DNA from: Actinomycetes bacterium
Lineage (GTDB): Bacteria; Actinomycetota; Acidimicrobiia; Acidimicrobiales; RAAP-2
Reading direction: 5' to 3'
Assembly (NCBI GenBank): GCA_021787255.1
Contig: JAJYMD010000453.1
Span: 1 to 11,969, forward strand
Length of the DNA stretch: 11,969 nt
Shown here: positions 6,368-11,969 of the stretch, piece after piece
Position numbering within the stretch: position 1 is the stretch's first letter
Layout of the letters: the number at the start of each line of letters is the position of its first letter
Position numbers and translations under genes: made by a program
Notes under the pieces: generated by a model
The model's database searches: none
What the model saw: the letters and a program-made list of their open reading frames with translations, nothing else
Told to the model about the DNA's origin: nothing

Positions 6368-6381
6368 CGACCCTCGGGTCG
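6368..6381. promoter_or_regulatory. Inverted repeat at the ftsH promoter
   Basis: CGACCC at 6368-6373 and GGGTCG at 6376-6381 form a perfect inverted repeat with a 2-nt spacer, about 31 bp before the ftsH start. It could be an operator or part of an extended site with the neighbouring GGGAC palindrome. Confidence 0.35.
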
Positions 6382-6411
6382 TACGGAGCACGCTGTTGCG
6401 TGGAGGAACGT

Positions 6412-8457
6412 GTGACGACGATCTCGCAGGGCGCCAGCTGCTCGCGTCAGCCGACGAGGAGGCACCTCGGTCAGGCAAGACGCGTGGCTTCGAGGCTCCT
6501 CGGCGCGCTGTCCGCCCTTTCGATCAGCGCGATCGGCGCTATCGGGGTGACGGGCGTGGTCGGCGTCGGAGCCGCGAGGGCCCTCGTCCCGGTCGCCGGC
6601 GCGTCGGGCCCGGCGCCGTCCACCCACGGGATCGTGGCGATCGCGACACTCCCGCTCAGCCAGTTGCTGTCGCTGGCGCGCCGCGGGGAGGTCCGCTCCG
6701 CACAGCTCAGCACAAGCACCGACACGGTGACCGGCACCTACGCGACAGACGGTACCGAAGCCCGGTACCAGGCCGCCTACCCGTCCGGCTACGGCGTCCG
6801 CCTCACCGAACAGCTGCTCGCGGACCACGTGACGGTCTCTGCACTGCCGAGCGACGCCAGCTCCTCCTGGCTCCCCGTCGCCGTGGTGGTCGGCGGTCTC
6901 TTCGCCTTGGTCGCTTTGCTCGTGCTCGCCTCTCGGCGTCGACGCGCCGGGGATGACGGCACGTTGTTCGGGAGGCTGGGAGGCTCGCAGTCCGCTGCGA
7001 ACCCTGCAGGGTTCGCCAAAGGGCACGGAGAGCAGGTCGAGGTGCCACCGACGCGATTCAGCGACGTCGCAGGGCTCGACGAGGCGGTCGAGTCCCTCTC
7101 TGAGCTCGTGGACTACCTGAAGTACCCCGAGAAGTACCAAGAGGCCGGAGCCGATCTGCCTCGTGGCTTCCTTCTCGTGGGACCTCCGGGCACGGGAAAG
7201 ACGCTCCTCGCACGCGCCGTCGCCGGTGAGGCCGGTGTGCCGTTCTTCGCGATCGGAGCGTCAGAATTCGTGGAGAGCTACGTCGGGGTGGGTGCTGCGC
7301 GCGTGCGCGCCCTGTTCGACCGCGCCCGCGAGGCGGGCTCGGCGATCGTGTTCATCGACGAGCTCGACGCGATCGGCCGATCGAGGAGCAGTCACTCGGT
7401 GCCCGGAAACGAGGAGCGGGAGAGCACGCTCAATCAGCTGCTCGTCGAGATGGACGGCTTCGCCACTTCCGCATCTGTCGTCGTGCTGGCAGCGACCAAC
7501 CGTCCGGACATCCTCGACCATGCGCTTCTGCGCCCCGGGCGCTTCGACCAGCAGATCGCTGTGCCGACCCCTGATCGTCGTGGCCGGATGCGCATCCTCG
7601 ATCTCTACTTCCACCGGCGCAACGTCGCACCCGACGTGGACCCAGAGTTGCTCAGCCGGCGAACCGCAGGCTTCAGCGGAGCCGACCTGGCCAATCTCGT
7701 CAACACCGCGGCATTGCTCGCCGTGCGTGCGCGGAAGAACGTGATCACGAGCTCAGAGCTGGACGAGGCGCTCGCAACTGTGGCCCTCGGCCCCGCTCGG
7801 AAGTCCGCGCTCGTCGCGGCCGAGGACCGTCGCATCACGGCGTGGCACGAGTCGGGCCATGCGCTCGTCGGACTCTGGCTCGAGCATGCGGCGGACCCGA
7901 TCTCCGTCTCCATCATCCCGCGAGGACAGGCAGGCGGGGTGACCTGGTTCCCGGGCCACGACGACATGTTCCTCAGCCGCCGCCAGGCGACCGCCCAGCT
8001 CGCCGTCGCGATGGCCGGACGCGCCGCAGAAGAGCTCCTCCTCGGCGACGACTTCACCCAGGGCGCCGCCCAGGACTTCCGGGCGGCCACCGACCTCGCG
8101 CGCCGGATGGTCACCGAGTACGGAATGGGCTCCATGGGGCCCGGTTTCGTCTTTCCCGAAGAGACGCACATCGGCGTCCTCGCCGAACGCGTGCATGCCT
8201 CCGTGCAGGTCCTGCTCGAAGAGGCCCTGAGGAGCGCTCGGGACCTCCTGTCACCTGCACGCGACGTCCTGGCGCTTGTCGCCGGCCGCCTCCTCGAGGA
8301 AGAGACGATCGACGGTGTCGAGCTGCTGGAGCTCGCCGGGCGCTTCCCGCCCGTTCTCAGCGACGCGGCACCGCAGCGGCGAGCCGGCACCGCCGCCGAG
8401 GACTTCCCCGCTGGCTCTTCGATCGCCTCTCGTGCACCGATCGCTGGCGCTGCGTGA
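6412..8457 (+). CDS. ftsH: FtsH-type ATP-dependent zinc metalloprotease
   Basis: A membrane-anchored AAA+ protease of 681 aa. TM1 spans about residues 28-55; an extracytoplasmic domain of about 95 residues follows; TM2 begins at Trp153 ([20 protein letters not shown]) and ends in an Arg-rich stop. The AAA module has Walker A GPPGTGKT at 257-264, Walker B IVFIDE at 312-317 and a second-region LRPGRFD arginine-finger motif. The zinc site is HESGH at 479-483 with Asp555 in GAAQDF as third ligand. The extracytoplasmic domain is divergent, which suggests an accessory FtsH rather than the housekeeping copy (inference). I chose GTG 6412 because GGAGG lies 5 nt upstream; GTG 6400 in the same frame overlaps that ribosome site. 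Candidate DosR boxes lie upstream. Confidence 0.96.
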   Translation: MTTISQGASCSRQPTRRHLGQARRVASRLLGALSALSISAIGAIGVTGVVGVGAARALVPVAGASGPAPSTHGIVAIATLPLSQLLSLARRGEVRSAQLSTSTDTVTGTYATDGTEARYQAAYPSGYGVRLTEQLLADHVTVSALPSDASSSWLPVAVVVGGLFALVALLVLASRRRRAGDDGTLFGRLGGSQSAANPAGFAKGHGEQVEVPPTRFSDVAGLDEAVESLSELVDYLKYPEKYQEAGADLPRGFLLVGPPGTGKTLLARAVAGEAGVPFFAIGASEFVESYVGVGAARVRALFDRAREAGSAIVFIDELDAIGRSRSSHSVPGNEERESTLNQLLVEMDGFATSASVVVLAATNRPDILDHALLRPGRFDQQIAVPTPDRRGRMRILDLYFHRRNVAPDVDPELLSRRTAGFSGADLANLVNTAALLAVRARKNVITSSELDEALATVALGPARKSALVAAEDRRITAWHESGHALVGLWLEHAADPISVSIIPRGQAGGVTWFPGHDDMFLSRRQATAQLAVAMAGRAAEELLLGDDFTQGAAQDFRAATDLARRMVTEYGMGSMGPGFVFPEETHIGVLAERVHASVQVLLEEALRSARDLLSPARDVLALVAGRLLEEETIDGVELLELAGRFPPVLSDAAPQRRAGTAAEDFPAGSSIASRAPIAGAA

Positions 8458-8458
8458 G

Positions 8459-8530
8459 ACGAGGCATGGGACGAGGCCTGGGACGAGGCCTGGGACGAGC
8501 CGTGGGACGCGGCATGGGACGAGCGTCAGA
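8459..8530 (+). repeat. 12-bp tandem repeat filling the ftsH-kinase gap
   Basis: Five units of acgaggcctggg and close variants (starts 8459, 8471, 8483, 8495, 8507) are followed by a degenerate sixth unit ending at 8530. The array begins 1 bp after the ftsH stop and ends immediately before the kinase ATG. Each junction creates GGGAC, five copies spaced by 12 bp, the same pentamer as a DosR half-site. Confidence 0.85.
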
Positions 8531-10090
8531 ATGAGACCCGAAACGAGCGACACAGGTATCGAAGCGGGCATCGAGGCAGCTGCCCGCACCTCCTCGGGCG
8601 GGTCGGCCATGCACGCCGAGGTGATCGAGACCCACATGTCGGTGCTCTTCTTCTACGGCGCGCACGTGCTCAAAGTGCGCAAACCGGTCAGTTACGGCTT
8701 CGCGGACTTTCGCGACCCAGAGGAGCGCCGAGCCGACTGCTCGCGCGAGGTCGAGCTCAACCGCCGGCTGGCTCCCGACGTGTACGTGGGAACGGCGTCG
8801 GTGCTCGTGGACGATCGGACGGTCGAGCACGCCGTCGTCATGCGGAGGCTCCCTCCGACACGCAACCTTGCAGCAATCGTCGCGAGCGGCGAGGATGCCA
8901 GCGCGGAGCTCGAGCTTGTCGCCGAGGTGCTCGCCCGCTTCCACGAAGGCGCAAGGCGATCCCCCGCGATCTCCGCGTCGGCGACGTCGGACGCGCTCTG
9001 GCAACGCTGGCAGGCAACCGAAGAGGAGCTGAGCCGTTTCATTGGCACGGCCGTCGACGGGAGCGACTACCGACGCCTCGTGAGCCTGGCCCAGCGTTTC
9101 CTGCGGGGATGGGGAGAGCTGTTCGAACGCCGGATCGCCACGGGTCGGATCTGCGACGGCCACGGCGACCTTCAGGCGGCAGACGTCTTCTGCCTCCCGG
9201 ACGGCCCGAGGCTCCTCGACTGCCTAGAGTTCGACGACACTCTGCGCCACGGCGACGTGCTCGCAGACGCCGCGTTCTTGGTGCAGGACCTCGAGCGTAT
9301 GGGCGCCGACGCAGCGTCACGAAGCTTCTTCGACGCCTACCGAAGATCGTCTGGGACGGACCAGCCAGAGGCTCTCCTGCACTTCTACGTCGCCGCTCGC
9401 GCGCACGTGCGTCTCCTCGTCGAGTGCCTCCGCCTCGAGCAGGGTCTCCAAGCTCCTGCGCCTGACCCCTCGCGGATCCTCGCACAGGCGCTCGCACACC
9501 TCGAAGCGGCGATCCCTCGGCTCGTGCTCGTCGGCGGGCTTCCGGGGACCGGCAAGTCGAGCCTCGCGACCTGGATAGGCGAGCAGCTCGGCGCCACCGT
9601 GCTCTCCACGGACCACGAGCGGCGCACGGACCCGTCCGCTCCGAGGGGACCGTCGCCGTTCGGCAGTGGGCAGTACACGTACGAGAGGCGCCGCGGGGTG
9701 TACGAGCAGCTCCTCCAGCGCAGCGCGGCCCTCCTGCACGACGCCCGGTCCGTCGTCCTCGACGCCACCTGGTCGAACGCGGAGTTTCGCCAGCTCGCGG
9801 CGGCCGTTGCACGCTCGACCTCCACGACCCTCGTCGAGCTCGAGTGCAGGTGCGCTCCCGAAGAGCGGACCAGGAGGATCCTCGCCCGCCACGGGGTCGA
9901 GGCCGTCGAGTCCGACGCGACCCCTGCGGTGGCAGACGCCCTCGCCGAGGTCGCGGACCCCTGGCCGACCGCTCACGTCGTCGACACCTCGGGCCCTGTG
10001 GACCTGACCCGCAAGGCCGTGCTCGAGGTCCTGCACGCCGAGATGCCAGGCCACGCCGCTCCGATGCAGGAGTCCGGGAGGGGAACCTGA
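8531..10090 (+). CDS. APH-like domain fused to a P-loop kinase (Rv2004c type)
   Basis: A 519-aa two-domain protein. The N-terminal half resembles the aminoglycoside-phosphotransferase-like family COG2187: AEVIETHMSVLFFYGAHVLK, then VRKPVSYGFADF near residue 60 and a catalytic-loop motif HGDL at 211-214, followed by LLDCLEFDD. The usual metal-binding Asn of HGDLxxxN is Asp here (HGDLQAAD). The C-terminal half is a P-loop kinase of the COG0645 kind with Walker A GLPGTGKS at 336-343 and a late HVVDTSGPVD segment. This arrangement is that of M. tuberculosis Rv2004c, a DosR-regulon member of unknown substrate; antibiotic phosphorylation should not be assumed. The ATG at 8531 directly follows a 12-bp repeat array and has only a weak ribosome site; ATG 8609 is an alternative. 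A DevR-like gene follows 140 bp downstream. Confidence 0.85.
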   Translation: MRPETSDTGIEAGIEAAARTSSGGSAMHAEVIETHMSVLFFYGAHVLKVRKPVSYGFADFRDPEERRADCSREVELNRRLAPDVYVGTASVLVDDRTVEHAVVMRRLPPTRNLAAIVASGEDASAELELVAEVLARFHEGARRSPAISASATSDALWQRWQATEEELSRFIGTAVDGSDYRRLVSLAQRFLRGWGELFERRIATGRICDGHGDLQAADVFCLPDGPRLLDCLEFDDTLRHGDVLADAAFLVQDLERMGADAASRSFFDAYRRSSGTDQPEALLHFYVAARAHVRLLVECLRLEQGLQAPAPDPSRILAQALAHLEAAIPRLVLVGGLPGTGKSSLATWIGEQLGATVLSTDHERRTDPSAPRGPSPFGSGQYTYERRRGVYEQLLQRSAALLHDARSVVLDATWSNAEFRQLAAAVARSTSTTLVELECRCAPEERTRRILARHGVEAVESDATPAVADALAEVADPWPTAHVVDTSGPVDLTRKAVLEVLHAEMPGHAAPMQESGRGT

Positions 10091-10114
10091 ACGGACCGGG
10101 CGGCCGAACGGCCT

Positions 10115-10194
10115 CGACCGCCTCGGAGCTGGATGGCCTCGGAGCTCGACCGCCTCGGAGCTGGATGGCCTCGGAACTGAATGGCCTCGAAGAT
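10115..10194 (+). repeat. 16-bp tandem repeat upstream of the DevR-like gene
   Basis: Five 16-bp units run without gaps: cgaccgcctcggagct (10115 and 10147), ggatggcctcggagct (10131), ggatggcctcggaact (10163) and a degenerate gaatggcctcgaagat (10179). The alternation gives a 32-bp higher-order period. It occupies most of the 140-bp gap between the kinase and the regulator. The core gcctcggag is shared with units of the lon array. Confidence 0.85.
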
Positions 10195-10230
10195 GCCACC
10201 GCCCAGACCGGCGCGTGGCAGACTCCTGAG

Positions 10231-10905
10231 GTGGGCTTGCGCGTGTTCCTGCTCGATGACCACGAGGTCGTCCGCGCCGGTCTCCGCTCGCTGATCGAAT
10301 CCGAAGAGGACATCGCCATCGTGGGCGAGGCGGGGACCGTCGAGAGCGCGTTGGTGCGGATCCCGCTCGCGAAGCCTGATGTCGCCATCCTCGACGTCCG
10401 CCTTCCCGACGGCAGCGGGATCGAAGTGTGCCGCCAGGTCCGCTCGGACCACCCGGAGATCGCGTGCTTGATGCTCACCTCCTACGCCGACGACGAGGCT
10501 TTGCTCGCGGCGGTCATGGCGGGCGCGGCCGGCTACGTCCTCAAGCAGGTCGCGGGCACGGACCTCGTCTCCGACATCCGCAAGGTGGGCGCCGGCGGCA
10601 CCCTGCTCGACCCGAAACTGACCGAACGGGTCCTCGAGCGGCTGCGAAGGGGACCCCAAGAGGACGAGCGCCTCGCATCCCTGACGCCTCAGGAGCGCAG
10701 GATCCTCGACCGGATCGCAGAGGGCCGGACGAACCGCCAGATCGGCGAAGAGCTCTTCCTCGCGGAGAAGACCGTCAAGAACTACGTCTCGAACCTGCTC
10801 GCGAAGCTCGGCATGGAGCGCCGGACCGAAGCAGCGGTCTTCGCGACGAAGCTCGCCCAGCGGCGCTCGACCCTCGACCGTCAGGAGCCGACCGGCGGCT
10901 CGTGA
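10231..10905 (+). CDS. devR: DosR/DevR-like NarL-family response regulator
   Basis: A 224-aa regulator that runs collinear with M. tuberculosis DosR at an offset of one residue. The receiver has the acidic pair in FLLDDHEVVRAGL, the phospho-acceptor Asp55 in ILDVRLPDG, Thr83 in LTSY and Lys105 in GYVLK. The LuxR-type helix-turn-helix has LTPQERRILDRIAEGRTN and the recognition helix AEKTVKNYVS. Lys180, Lys183 and Asn184 match the DosR DNA contacts Lys179, Lys182 and Asn183; Thr199 and Thr206 match the kinase-modified Thr198 and Thr205. The start is the GTG at 10231, which aligns with the DosR N-terminus; upstream in-frame ATG 10165 lies inside a repeat. A DevS-like sensor begins 0.8 kb downstream. 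The 3' end overlaps a minus-strand gene by 25 bp. Confidence 0.93.
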   Translation: MGLRVFLLDDHEVVRAGLRSLIESEEDIAIVGEAGTVESALVRIPLAKPDVAILDVRLPDGSGIEVCRQVRSDHPEIACLMLTSYADDEALLAAVMAGAAGYVLKQVAGTDLVSDIRKVGAGGTLLDPKLTERVLERLRRGPQEDERLASLTPQERRILDRIAEGRTNRQIGEELFLAEKTVKNYVSNLLAKLGMERRTEAAVFATKLAQRRSTLDRQEPTGGS

Positions 10906-11300
10906 GGCCGAGCTGGGACGTGATGTGCGCCGTGCCGCTGAGCTCCCCGCACGTCCACACCGGCCGCCTCGAGCGCGTCCTCCAGCCGCCTACGCTCCAG
11001 CTGCGGCCGATCGAAACGAGCCACGTCGTAGACGATCGCGTGCAGCTGGCAGAGCCTGATGAGCGCCCGGTCGTACTCGAGCTCCATGGCGATGCGCGAC
11101 GGCGCGTCCGATCGGCGCGAGGCGTCGACCGCTTTGTCGACCTGCAGGCGCCGGCGGTGCTCGGCGAGCTGCTCGAGCAGCTCCTTCTCGCGTGCGGCGC
11201 CGGCGTCCGGGGTGCCTCCCGCCGCGACACCGTCTGCCGTGTCGCCCGCGAGGCTCAACGACATGGCCAGGAGCTCGCCGTACATCGACATCCTCGCCAT
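10881..11300 (-). CDS. Hypothetical protein, 139 aa, convergent with devR
   Basis: I do not recognise a family. From ATG 11298-11300 the protein begins MARMSMYGELLAMSLSLAGD, followed by a Gly/Ala-rich linker, a charged probably helical core (REKELLEQLAEHRRRLQVDK, about residues 37-56, then IAMELEYDRALIRLCQLHAI), and a His/Pro-rich tail. It has no membrane segment or signal peptide. Amino-acid composition and codon use look coding, and no plus-strand gene fits here. Alternative starts are GTG 11313-11315 and ATG 11283-11285; ribosome sites are weak for all. Its last 25 bp overlap the end of devR tail to tail, so it splits the devR-devS pair. An adaptor-like helical role is only a guess. Confidence 0.6.
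   Translation of the reverse strand: MARMSMYGELLAMSLSLAGDTADGVAAGGTPDAGAAREKELLEQLAEHRRRLQVDKAVDASRRSDAPSRIAMELEYDRALIRLCQLHAIVYDVARFDRPQLERRRLEDALEAAGVDVRGAQRHGAHHVPARPHEPPVGS
10885..10901. terminator. Hairpin at the convergent gene ends
   Basis: GAGCCG at 10885-10890 pairs with CGGCTC at 10896-10901 around ACCGG. It lies across the overlapping 3' ends of devR and the minus-strand gene, so it could act as a bidirectional terminator. The stem is only 6 bp and is also coding. Confidence 0.35.
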
Positions 11301-11484
11301 TTTGGTTCCCACCACCTCACCACTGCGGACGACCTTTCGACCCCGAGAGGAACCCGAGAGGCGGTCCCGACCACCACTCTTGGACGGTCCTGGCGGGGCA
11401 CCCAGGGTCCTCGGTCACTTGATGGAGTCCAAGCAGGTCCAATGCGAGGTCGGCGAAGCGACGAGCTCGAATCGAGGTCCCGAA

Positions 11485-11616
11485 GGGCTCGCACCGCAGG
11501 TCGCGGGTGGGCTCCCCCGAAGGGCTCGCACCGCAGGCCACGGGTGGGCTCCCCCCAAGGGCTCGCACCGGAGGCCACGGGTGGGCTCCCCCCAGGGGCT
11601 CGCACCGCAGGCCACG
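11485..11616. repeat. 37-bp tandem repeat, 3.6 copies
   Basis: Units start at 11485, 11522, 11559 and 11596, exactly 37 bp apart; the fourth is truncated at about 11616. Each has the form GGGCTCGCACCGCAGG, then YCRCGGGTGGGCTCCCCC and a short AA-type end. The copies differ at only a few positions. As 37 is not a multiple of three, a reading frame through it shifts at each unit, which argues against coding. There are no unique spacers, so it is not a CRISPR array. Confidence 0.88.
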
Positions 11617-11679
11617 AGCGCGCTGCAGCGCCTCCCGCAGTCCATCGACGTTTCACGATGGGACGACTGGAGCCGGCGC

Positions 11680-11685
11680 TACGAT
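11680..11685 (+). promoter_or_regulatory. Possible -10 of a leaderless devS transcript
   Basis: TACGAT fits TANNNT and lies 6 nt before the GTG at 11692, the spacing seen when transcription starts at the first base of the start codon. No Shine-Dalgarno sequence is visible. A GGGAC half-site is at 11660-11664. The -35 is not clear. Confidence 0.35.
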
Positions 11686-11691
11686 CGCAGC

Positions 11692-11969
11692 GTGCCGTAC
11701 CGGCGCATGGAGGACCCTGCGAAGCTCAGGCGGTTGCTCGAGGCGGTCCTCCTCCTCGAGGCCGACCTGAGCCTCCCCGTCCTCCTGCGGCACTTCGTCC
11801 AAGAGGCGTGCTCCATGACCGCCGCCCGCTACGGAGCGCTCGGTGTCCTCGACGCGGAACGAGGGGGCCTCCGAGAGTTCGTCACCGTGGGCCTGAGCGA
11901 CGAGGAGGAGCAGGAGATCGGCGTCAGGCCTACCGGCCGCGGCGTGCTCGGGGTCCTCATCGCCGATCC
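11692..11969 (+). CDS. DevS/DosT-like GAF sensor histidine kinase, N-terminal part (runs off the right edge)
   Basis: The visible 92 codons begin MPYRRMEDPAKLRRLLEAVL and continue with LEADLSLPVLLRHFVQEACS and ARYGALGVLDAERGG, ending near RPTGRGVLGVLIAD. This order (a helix, VLL..ADL.LP.LLR..V..A, ARYGAL.V.D, then G.GVLG.LI.D) is the start of the first GAF domain of mycobacterial DevS and DosT. In those proteins this domain binds heme and senses O2, NO or CO; the heme-ligating His lies beyond the window, so heme binding is not shown here. The N-terminus is shorter than in M. tuberculosis DevS. Start chosen at GTG 11692 on a leaderless-type -10; ATG 11707 and GTG 11581 are alternatives. With devR upstream it completes a two-component pair. 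Confidence 0.82.
   Translation, partial: MPYRRMEDPAKLRRLLEAVLLLEADLSLPVLLRHFVQEACSMTAARYGALGVLDAERGGLREFVTVGLSDEEEQEIGVRPTGRGVLGVLIAD

Larger units (their letters stand above)
6138..6411. other. Divergent sigma factor/ftsH promoter region
   Basis: This 274-bp gap serves both genes. It contains a strong DosR-like palindrome at 6218-6231, an 8-bp triplicate at 6325-6348, a second DosR-like palindrome at 6351-6364 and an inverted repeat at 6368-6381. A half-site GTCCC lies at 6202-6206. I found no consensus -35/-10 pair; TACGTC at 6262-6267 is the best plus-strand -10 candidate. Confidence 0.6.
11301..11691. other. Long intergenic region before the DevS-like gene
   Basis: This 391-bp stretch holds the divergent promoters of the hypothetical gene and the sensor. 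From 11485 it is mostly a 37-bp repeat array. The first 180 bp contain only half-site-like sequences (GGTCCCGAA at 11476-11484 and GGAGTCCAA near 11425) and no full regulator palindrome. Several frames are open on both strands because of the repeat, but none looks like a gene. Confidence 0.5.

Noticed and set aside
6400..6411. Alternative ftsH start GTG at 6400
   Set aside because: Its own codons contain the GGAGG that is ideally spaced for GTG 6412, and it has no ribosome site of its own.
9039..10478. A 479-codon minus-strand open frame opposite the kinase and devR
   Set aside because: Ser/Arg-rich product without motifs, antisense to well-recognised domains.
11440..11480. tRNA-like T-arm (sequence around agctcgaatcgag)
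   Set aside because: No acceptor, D-arm or anticodon stem can be formed around it.
11485..11616. CRISPR array
   Set aside because: The 37-bp units are directly adjacent with no unique spacers and no cas genes are nearby.
11660..11673. DosR box upstream of the sensor gene (GGGACGACTGGAGC)
   Set aside because: Only the GGGAC half matches; the right half has no GTCCC-type sequence.

Overview
The window is very GC-rich DNA from an actinobacterium. An acidimicrobial-type or other deep-branching lineage is my guess, from the mix of a DosR-like regulator, an encapsulated ferritin and an accessory FtsH. Coding density is high and many starts are GTG. I see no rRNA, tRNA, CRISPR array, insertion sequence or phage gene.

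Left half, minus strand, read from high to low coordinates. A group-2 sigma-70 factor (5196-6137) is followed by a two-TM membrane protein (4349-4939) with two strong hairpins behind it, then an unnamed 167-aa protein (3647-4150), Lon protease (967-3372), a DUF2630 protein (676-924), an encapsulated ferritin (180-575) and the first 61 codons of its encapsulin shell (1-183, running off the edge). Ferritin and shell overlap by 4 bp.

Right half, plus strand. An FtsH-type membrane protease (6412-8457) is divergent from the sigma gene. It is followed by an APH-like/P-loop kinase fusion of the Rv2004c type (8531-10090), a DosR/DevR-like response regulator (10231-10905), and at the right edge the start of a DevS/DosT-like GAF sensor (11692 onward). 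A small unnamed minus-strand gene (10881-11300) lies between the last two and overlaps the 3' end of the regulator.

How it fits together (inference): this looks like a dormancy or hypoxia stress island. The regulator keeps every DNA-contact and phosphorylation residue I can align with Mycobacterium tuberculosis DosR. Palindromes resembling the DosR box occur in the sigma/ftsH divergent promoter region (6218-6231 and 6351-6364) and as a 22-bp-spaced pair upstream of the membrane protein (5032-5045 and 5054-5067). Likely outputs are proteolysis (FtsH, perhaps Lon), iron storage (encapsulated ferritin), a kinase and an alternative sigma factor.

The second striking feature is that at least seven short tandem-repeat arrays, with units of 8, 9, 9, 12, 14, 16 and 37 bp and mostly different sequences, each sit just upstream of a gene start. 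One exactly fills the ftsH-kinase gap, and one gives the ferritin gene three tandem Shine-Dalgarno-like elements.
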